A stretch of 64,000 bases of DNA, from contig NC_082684.1 in NCBI RefSeq assembly GCF_949987515.2, positions 47,210,006 through 47,274,005 on the forward strand, given 5' to 3'. Position numbers and translations under genes: made by a program. The notes below the pieces were generated by a model that worked only from the letters and a program-made list of their open reading frames with translations, was not told the DNA's origin and ran no database searches. Positions 57,525-64,000 of this stretch are shown piece after piece. Every line of letters begins with the position of its first letter. The first letter of the stretch is position 1. This DNA comes from Delphinus delphis. Its lineage: Eukaryota > Chordata > Mammalia > Artiodactyla > Delphinidae.

Positions 57525-57819
57525 ACTAAACTTTTTATTTTGAAATAATTGTAGATTCACAAGCAGTTATAAATAATAATGCAGAGAAATCCCCTGTACA
57601 CTTTATCCAGCTTCTCCAATAGAAACATCTTGCAAAAGTGTAGTATAATATCATAACCAAGATTCTGACATTTATACAGTCAAGATACAGAACATTTCCA
57701 TCATTATTAAAATCCCTCATTTTGCCCTTTTATAGCTATAACCCACTATCCTCCCACCTCAACTTCCTCCTTAACTACCGGCAACCATGAATTGATTTCT
57801 ATAATTTTTTTCTTTTGAG
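57525..57819 (-). mobile_element. Old L1M (MC-like) 3' part, segment 1
   Basis: Antisense L1: 'attgtagattcacaagcagt', 'gtcaagatacagaacatttc', 'ccggcaaccatgaattgatt'. The same element resumes at 59508 with 'aatgttatgtaaatgg'. Its last 17 bases (57803-57819) are duplicated at 59491-59507. Confidence 0.9.
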
Positions 57820-59490
57820 TTGCTGGTCTCTTAATTTCAAATGCATTTTAAATATCCTGCACTTGTATTCTTGTCCTCTTATGATTACTGGTTTTGACAT
57901 CATATTTGTATGTGGATGATTTCCTACCTTTACTGTATGTTTGCCTTTACCGGTGAGCTTTCCCATTTGTAATTTTTCTTGTTTCTAGTTGTGACCTTTT
58001 CTTTTCCACTTAGAGAAGTTCCTTTAGCATTATGGTAAAGCTGGTTTCGGGTGCTGAATTCTCTTAGCTTTTGCTTGTCTGTAATGCTTTTGATCTCTCT
58101 GTCAAATCTGAATGAGAGCCTTGCTGGGTACAGTATTCTTGGTTGTAGGTTTTTCCCTTTCATCACTTTAAATATATTGTGCCACTCCCTTCTGGCCTGC
58201 AGAGTTTCTGCTGAAAAATCAGCTGATCATCTTATGGGGATTCCTTTGTATGTTATTTGTTGTTTTTCCCTTGTTGCTTTTAATATTTTCTCTTTGTCTT
58301 TAATTTTTATCAGTTTGATTACTCTGTGTCTTGGTGTGTTCCTCCTTGAGTTTATGCTGTACTCTCTGCACTTCCTGGACATGAGTGACTGTTTCCTTTC
58401 CCATGTTAGAGAAGTTTTCAGGTATTATCTCTTCAGATATTTTCTCAGGCCCTTTCTCTCCCTCTTATTCTTCTGTGACCCCTATAATGTGAATGTTGGT
58501 GTGTTTGATGTTGTCCCAGAGGTCTCTTAAACAGTCTTCATTTCTTTTCATCCTTTTTTTTTATTCTGTTCTGCAGCAGTGATTTCCACCACTCTGTCTT
58601 CCAGCTTACTGATTCATTCTTCTGCCTCATTTATTCTGCTATTGATTCCTTCTAGTGTATTTTTCATTTCAGTTATTGTATTCTTCAACTCTGGTTGTTC
58701 TTTATGTTTTCTAACTCTTGGCTAGAAACTTCTTGTAACTTCTTGCTGTGTGCATCCATTCTTTTCCCAAGCTCTGGGATCATCTTTACAATCATTACTC
58801 AAGTCTTTCTTGGGTAGATTGGCCATCTCCACTTCACTTAGTTCTTCTGGGGTTTTATCTTGTGCCTTCATCTGGAACATATTCCTTTGCTTTCTCACTT
58901 TGTTTAAATTTCTATTTGCATTTTTATGTATGTAGTAGCTTAGTTATGTTTCTCAACCTTGGAGAAGTGGCCCTCTGTAGGGGATGTCCTGTGTGTCCCA
59001 GCAGTGCACTCCCCTCTCATCACCCAAGGGCCAGGGACTAGCAGGTCCCAGGGTAGGTTCTGACCTGTGTTTGCAGACTCAGTTCTGCAGGCTGCAGGAT
59101 CATAATTTCCTTGCTTCTGGTGTCTGCCCCCTGGTGGGTGAGGCTGGTCTAGAAGTCTGTGCAGGCTTCCTGGCAGGAGGGGCTGGTCCATAAGCTTCTG
59201 TACGAATAACCAAAGTCCAGAACACTGATAATACCAAATGCTGGCAAGGATGTGGAGCAACAGAAACTTTTCAGTCATTGTTCCAACCAAGCCACCCATA
59301 TGGCCCTGCTTGGATCTTCAGGCAACCTTATCCACCAGGAAAAATGAGGAGTATGTGACAGGCAGGGGGCCTGTGTTTTGCTTTTCATCCAGAGAAAGGG
59401 CTGCAGTGAGCATGTGGCCCTGAGGACACTGCGGGGTGCCGGGCTGTGTGGGGATGCTCCTAGCCCATTGCTGTGCTGGGCTGGGCTGCC
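57820..59490 (-). mobile_element. Chimeric L1 5'-region insert without A tail
   Basis: A 1671-bp block between near-identical 17-bp repeats (57803-57819 and 59491-59507, two mismatches). From left to right it holds an L1 ORF1-ORF2 spacer, ORF1 and part of a 5'UTR, all antisense (57900-59190). A short piece in the opposite L1 sense follows ('accaaatgctggcaaggatg', about 59210-59280), then unrecognised GC-rich sequence. No 3'UTR or poly(A)/poly(T) end is present. Confidence 0.7.
58010..58900 (-). pseudogene. L1 ORF1 relic within the chimeric insert
   Basis: The C-terminal MLKELL-type end lies near 58010-58030, and the frame 58166-57930 contains RLSFRFDREIKSITDKQKL, the C-terminal domain. The upstream coiled-coil region is degenerate to about 58900. 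No associated ORF2 follows. Inactive. Confidence 0.8.
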
Positions 59491-59507
59491 AATTTTGTCC
59501 TTTTGAG

Positions 59508-60400
59508 AATGTTATGTAAATGGACACACAGTACATAATTTCGGGGGGATTAGCCTTTTTTCACTGAGCATAATTTTCTGGATATTGATCCAAGTTATTT
59601 GATGTATTAGTAGTTTGTTGTTTTTATTGGTGAGTAATATTCTATGGTACAGATATACAATAGTTTGTCTAGTCATTCACCGAGTGAAGGATGTCAGGGC
59701 TGTTTTCAGTTTTTTATGACTAAAGCTACTATGAACATCCGCGTACAGGTTTTTATGTGAACATAACTTTTTGTTTTTCTGGGATAAATACTCAGGAGTA
59801 CAACTTCCAAGTCATATGGTAGTTGCATGTTTAGCTTTGTAAGAAAAGAAATGGCCAAACTGTTTTCTAGAGTGTCTGTACCGTTGACCATTCCTGTCAG
59901 CAATAACATTAAGTTATACAGCCTGTCTGTGTTGGGTGTTGTCACTATTTTTTATATTAGCGATTCTGATAGATGTGCTGTGATATCTCATTGTGGTTTT
60001 AATATGTATTTCCCTAATGGCTAATGAAGTTGAACATCTTTTTTTGGTCTTATTTGCCATCTGTATATTCTCTTTGTCTGTTAATATCTTTTGCCCAGTT
60101 TGTAATTGGATTTTTTTTTTTACTGTTAACTTTTGAGAGTTCTTTACGTTTTCTAGATACTAATCCTTTGTTGGATATGTGATTTGCAAATATTTCCTCC
60201 CAGTTCCTTCTCTTAATAGGGTCTCAAGGAGAGCAAAGTTTTTACTTTTGTTGAGGTCCAATTTATCTATTTTTGCTTTCACAGATTATGCTTTTAATGT
60301 CAAGTATAAGCATGCTTTGCCTGCCCTATGTTCTGAAGATTTTTCCTATTTTTTTCCTAAAAGTTTTGAGGTTTATAAAGCTATAGTTGGTATAGTTTAT
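59508..60400 (-). mobile_element. Old L1M (MC-like), segment 2
   Basis: Continues the element from 57819: 'tactatgaacatccgcgtac', 'gtcatatggtagttgcatgt', 'gtgatatctcattgtggttt', 'tactaatcctttgttggata'. These are ORF2 3' sequences in antisense. Confidence 0.9.
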
Positions 60401-60820
60401 AAGTTATATGCATAACTTATTGTCAAAGCCTACTGCTGTTGACATTTTACAAGTTTGAGTAAAGTATAGAAACATCTCCTCCCTTTACCCTACTCTGTTT
60501 ATAATATAATTGCCTTAAGTATTTCCTCTTTATAAATTTAGAACCACATCAGCCAGTGTTGTAATTTTTGCTCTCATTATTGAACACGATTTAGAAAACT
60601 CAAGAAGAAAAGGAAAGTTTATTATATTTAACCCATATTTTTGCTTACTTTGTTCTTTCTTCCTTCTTAATGTTGTAAGGTTCCTATTTTTGTCATTTCC
60701 TTTCTGTGTAGAGAACTTTCTTCAGTCGTTAGGTTAGGTGTGCTGGCAACAGTCTCTTAGTTTTCTTTCATCTGAGAATGTCTTGATTTCTAACACAATA
60801 ATGATTCCTCTTATAAATTA
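60401..60820 (-). mobile_element. L1M 5' region joined by internal deletion
   Basis: 'ccctactctgtttataatat', 'agaaccacatcagccagtgt' and 'catctgagaatgtcttgatt' belong to the L1M spacer/ORF1 region. They directly follow ORF2 3' sequence, so most of ORF2 has been lost at about 60400-60430. Confidence 0.75.
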
Positions 60821-61382
60821 TTGGTTTCTATTAATGGGGACAAATTACTCTTACAGGCGAGTTTCAAGTCTCAGCGACTAAAGAAGCTACTTGCCTACTG
60901 TTTCAGACCGCTTACAACTTGTAGTGGATAAGCAATAATAATCTCTCTTCTTCAGACCAGGCAACTGGGAAGACAGAAGACTGGTACAACTTTGCAGCTT
61001 CATGTAGATTCATAATTTTTGTGTGACTGCCCAAGAATGCATTTTAAATGCATGCATTTAAATAAATGCATTTTATTTTACTTACTATAGATAGAGAAGT
61101 ATGACAGAGGGTGGTCTACTGGGAAGTGGAACCCTGAGCCCTACCATTCCTCATGAGTTATTTGAAGCTATGCCTTTTCAGATGGTTAGAGTTGATCACT
61201 AATTAAAGGCCTTTCTTAACAATCATTGATTTTTATCAATTTCTTTTCAAAACAGGTATTTCTTTCCTCTTGCTATTAAAGTATGTATACCTATCATTTT
61301 GGAAAGTGAGTTTTTGGAAATATGAACTTTCAAATATAATAGAAAGTAATCAGAAGGAACAGGTACTAGAAATGCTTTTAGG
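60821..61382. other. Unassigned sequence
   Basis: Nothing recognised. It includes a 'gcatttaaataaatgca' partial palindrome near 61056. Confidence 0.4.
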
Positions 61383-61535
61383 AATTAACTCACATTTATG
61401 ATACTTAGTTTGGAGCAGGCATGGTGCTAGTTGCTTCACGTACATATCTCATTTAATTCTCAAAAAAGACTCTTGAAGTTCACACAGCTATTAAGAGATG
61501 GGCTCTGCATTTGAACCCAGGTCTGTGTGACCCTA
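61383..61535 (-). mobile_element. MIR fragment (antisense)
   Basis: Cues are 'tggagcaggcatggtgctag', 'atctcatttaattctcaaaa', 'ttcacacagctattaagaga', 'atttgaacccaggtctgtgt'. Internal part deleted. Confidence 0.82.
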
Positions 61536-61589
61536 AAGCACCTACGTGTTTTTCTTCCATACTCCATCACCATCCTCTAGCATTTTGCC

Positions 61590-62420
61590 CACTTGCCTGT
61601 GCAAGGTTATCATCTCTGTACCCTGTTTCCTGGTGATCGACCAACTTCCATGGATTCTATTACTATTGCTGGAGTGAAGGATCCCAAATTTACAACCCCA
61701 GGGCCATATTCTAGACCCATTCAAAATGCCTGTGCATGTATCAGTGGCAACTGAACTCACTGTGTCCCAGATCAAACTGTGACTTCCACCCATGGACAAG
61801 CAATCTCTCCTCCTGAGTTTCTTATTTCTAATAAGAGAAACATCATCTTTTCTGTCATCATTTCAAATCCTTTGTTTCCTCCTTTTCTACCTCTGTTTCT
61901 CCTTCTTTCAGGACTCACTAAATTTTATAATTTTCAGACCCCAATATCTGTATTGCTGCTAATACTACCAGGCCCACAGCCATCAGTCTTCTTTCTTTTC
62001 TGTGCATGTCATCTTAGACATTGCTGCCAGATTTATCCTGAGGTTTGGGATTGATTTTACTATCCTTTTCCCCTATGCACTTCAGTACCTCCCCTCTGCC
62101 TACTGATTTACATACAAAATCCTCAGTCTCCCTTCAGGACTCACCATAAAATAGTGCCTGAATATTTTTTCAGCCCAATCTCCAGCTACATTCTTACTAA
62201 ACTCTCTGCATCCCCCGTATGATCTGCAGTTTCTGCTTGACCCCTCCTCAGTGTTGTTCCATTGTACTTAATTCTCAACAAAGGGCCCATCTCAAATGCA
62301 GCCTCTTTAAAAAATCCTTTCCTCATTTTCCTAATGGAGGTTATCTTTTATTCCTTCAAAGTCAAATCTTTGATGACACTCATCTTGCCTTTTATTTTAA
62401 TTGTGTGCCAATCAAGAAGG
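61590..62420 (+). mobile_element. L2 LINE relic
   Basis: Sense L2: 'ttgctgccagatttatcctg', 'actttcagtacctcccctct'-like region at 62078-62098, 'tcttactaaactctctgcat', 'aaaatcctttcctcattttc'. Degenerate, no open frame. Confidence 0.7.
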
Positions 62421-63569
62421 CTAATAAAATGTTATGTTTTTACCTTCTTTGCAGAAGACCTATTCATAATAGGTCTTCGGTATTTGTAGATTTGAGTTTT
62501 GTGAATGAATCTTCAAGGGTCAAGTGTCCTAGCAAAGCTTGTTCTAAATTGCTGTGTTATGACTGACAGGTACACTCTTACTGAATCCTCCCCTATATTG
62601 ATTCGTCTGGATAAAACACATTACTGATCTTGACAGAAAGGATGATAACTGCCCACTAAATGCTCTTCTCTCACTTGCCATCAGGATGACTTTTCAAGGT
62701 GGGAGAATCAACTTCAAAACTGGTTTTCTGAGCATAAGTCTATTGTAAATAAAATTCCACAAGGATCTTCCTCAGCTGTGATAATAGATAAGCATATTCT
62801 TTGAAGTTTGATGGAGTATGTATGCTTATTATGGATATGTTGTGGCTTGGTAGAGGTTGAAACATTTCTGAAAAAAGTCCCATTAAAAAAACTAAGTATT
62901 CCAATAGTTTATACATAACGAAATCTGTTAAAATGTGTAATACCTTTGTCAGGTTTTTTAAAGATGGGTATGTGTTCCTTTAGATTTGAAACTTTTAAGC
63001 TGAAATAGAAGTATAAGGTTGGCTTTTGACATTCTTGTTGCATAGGTCTCAGTGGGTTTTATACAGAGGAACTGTGGATATGGGAGCATCCTGGGCCAGT
63101 GGGTTCTAGTTCTGGTGTGTTACTTTCAATTCACAGAACCGTTTTTCTTGGAGATCATTCTACAAGAATGTGGATTTATGGCCTGTATAATTTAGTAATT
63201 ATATTCAATAAATGAAAATGACATCATGTAACTTGGACTTGGGAGTCTAAAATTGCAAAAAGATGCCAGGGAAGAATGTTCATGGTGAAAATTAGGGCCA
63301 CTAGTCATTCACTGTTGAGCTTGGAGCCTAGATGACAGTGCTGTGAATATAAATAATTCCCAGCCATGGAAACATACAATACCTTTTTTTTTTTTCCCCA
63401 GCATATATTAAACACCAACATCCTAGTAATAAATCCCACAGTGTAGATTTAACCTTCACTCATTTTCTTTTACTCCATTTTTCTCCTCTCCCAAGTATAT
63501 ACTCTATTCCCTTTACTAAGATTTACTCATAGTAATTCCATGTTAGAAGAGAGGGCTGTAAAGTATTTG
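62421..63569. other. Unassigned sequence
   Basis: About 1.1 kb, no recognised repeat or credible exon. Confidence 0.45.
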
Positions 63570-63815
63570 ATTAAGAGAACAGGTTAGAATCAAGCAAACC
63601 TGTTTTAAACCTGGCTGCGCAATTTTTTAACTGTGTCCCCTTAAGCAAATAACGTATCAAGGTTAGGTCCCAGTTTCCTCATGTGAAATAGGGATAATAA
63701 TCACATCTATCTTATAAGATTATGGTGGGATTACATGAAACAACATATAGACCTTAGCCTGGCACAGAGTACTCAATAAGTGACAGCTGCTATTATTATT
63801 ATTAGCTATTATTTA
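63570..63815 (+). mobile_element. MIR SINE
   Basis: Sense MIR order: 'caaacctgttttaaacctgg', 'cccagtttcctcatgtgaaa', 'tagggataataatcacatct', 'tagcctggcacagagtactc', ending with 'gctattattattattagcta'. Confidence 0.93.
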
Positions 63816-64000
63816 TCTTTACATTTGTAATTGTTAGTAATTTGGAATTAAAAGTCAGCTGGCTTGGTCTTCAAACCTAAGGACCTACCTGCCTTATGTA
63901 GGGCTGTTCCTGAAACCAGAAAGAATGAACACAGCCACCAAAATGTATGCAAATTTAATAGTGGGTGGCAAAGGTTGTATGTAAGATCCACTAGAACAGT
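63816..64000. other. Unassigned window end
   Basis: Nothing recognised in the last 185 bases. Confidence 0.4.

Noticed and set aside
1..64000. Endogenous retrovirus, LTR, BovB/RTE or CRISPR-like arrays
   Set aside because: No paired LTRs, primer-binding site, retroviral gag/pol motif, BovB signature or regularly spaced direct repeats were recognised. The only reverse-transcriptase motifs are of the L1 FADD type.

Overview
This window is mammalian nuclear DNA that looks intergenic or deep-intronic. I recognise no host protein-coding exon, rRNA, functional tRNA, CRISPR array or prokaryotic feature. The longer open frames are LINE-1 (L1) reading frames or low-complexity shadows. The best lineage marker is the SINE set: seven copies of tRNA-derived SINEs whose heads read 'cttccctggtggcgcagtgg' or 'ttccctggtggtccagtgg'. 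These are the CHR-type SINEs of Cetartiodactyla. Their abundance, the cetartiodactyl-type L1s and the absence of any BovB/RTE sequence I recognise point to a whale or dolphin. A hippo or other cetartiodactyl is not excluded. Family names are from memory, because no database could be searched.

Layout. 1-7 kb: a window-edge L1, old L1M scraps, a (GT)33 microsatellite, a MIR, a 1.3-kb L2 and long unassigned stretches. 7.3-10.8 kb: one MIR split by a 3.3-kb L1 (L1-C), which itself carries a SINE. 12.9-17.3 kb: MIR and L2 relics. 16.5-25.0 kb: one L2 interrupted by a MER5-type DNA transposon and by a full-length-type, minus-strand L1 (L1-A, 17339-24444). L1-A carries a 1.6-kb retrocopy-like insert, and that insert contains a SINE. 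25-36 kb: mostly unassigned sequence with small L1 3' ends (one only about 21 bp long), MIRs and SINEs.

36.9-50.8 kb: one old minus-strand L1M relic cut by three younger minus-strand L1s and a MER3-type element. The largest, L1-B (41227-48633), is full-length type with a 2.06-kb CpG-rich 5'UTR, and it entered through the MER3. 52.8-53.7 kb: an L1M with an inverted 5' part. 53.7-57.3 kb: the longest stretch with no recognisable repeat. 57.5-60.8 kb: another old L1M, interrupted by a chimeric L1 5'-region insert. 61.4-64 kb: MIR, L2, MIR.

There is no operon or pathway. The content is a stratified transposon record: L2 and MIR, then hAT DNA transposons and L1M, then younger L1s, then CHR SINEs. 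Target-site duplications (TSDs) can be read directly at most of the younger insertions. Both full-length-type L1s have frameshifted ORF1 and fragmented ORF2, so neither looks competent. I found no convincing new biological system. The most useful observations are the nested insertions, the minimal L1 insertion, the retrocopy-like and chimeric inserts, and the L1 5'UTR architecture.
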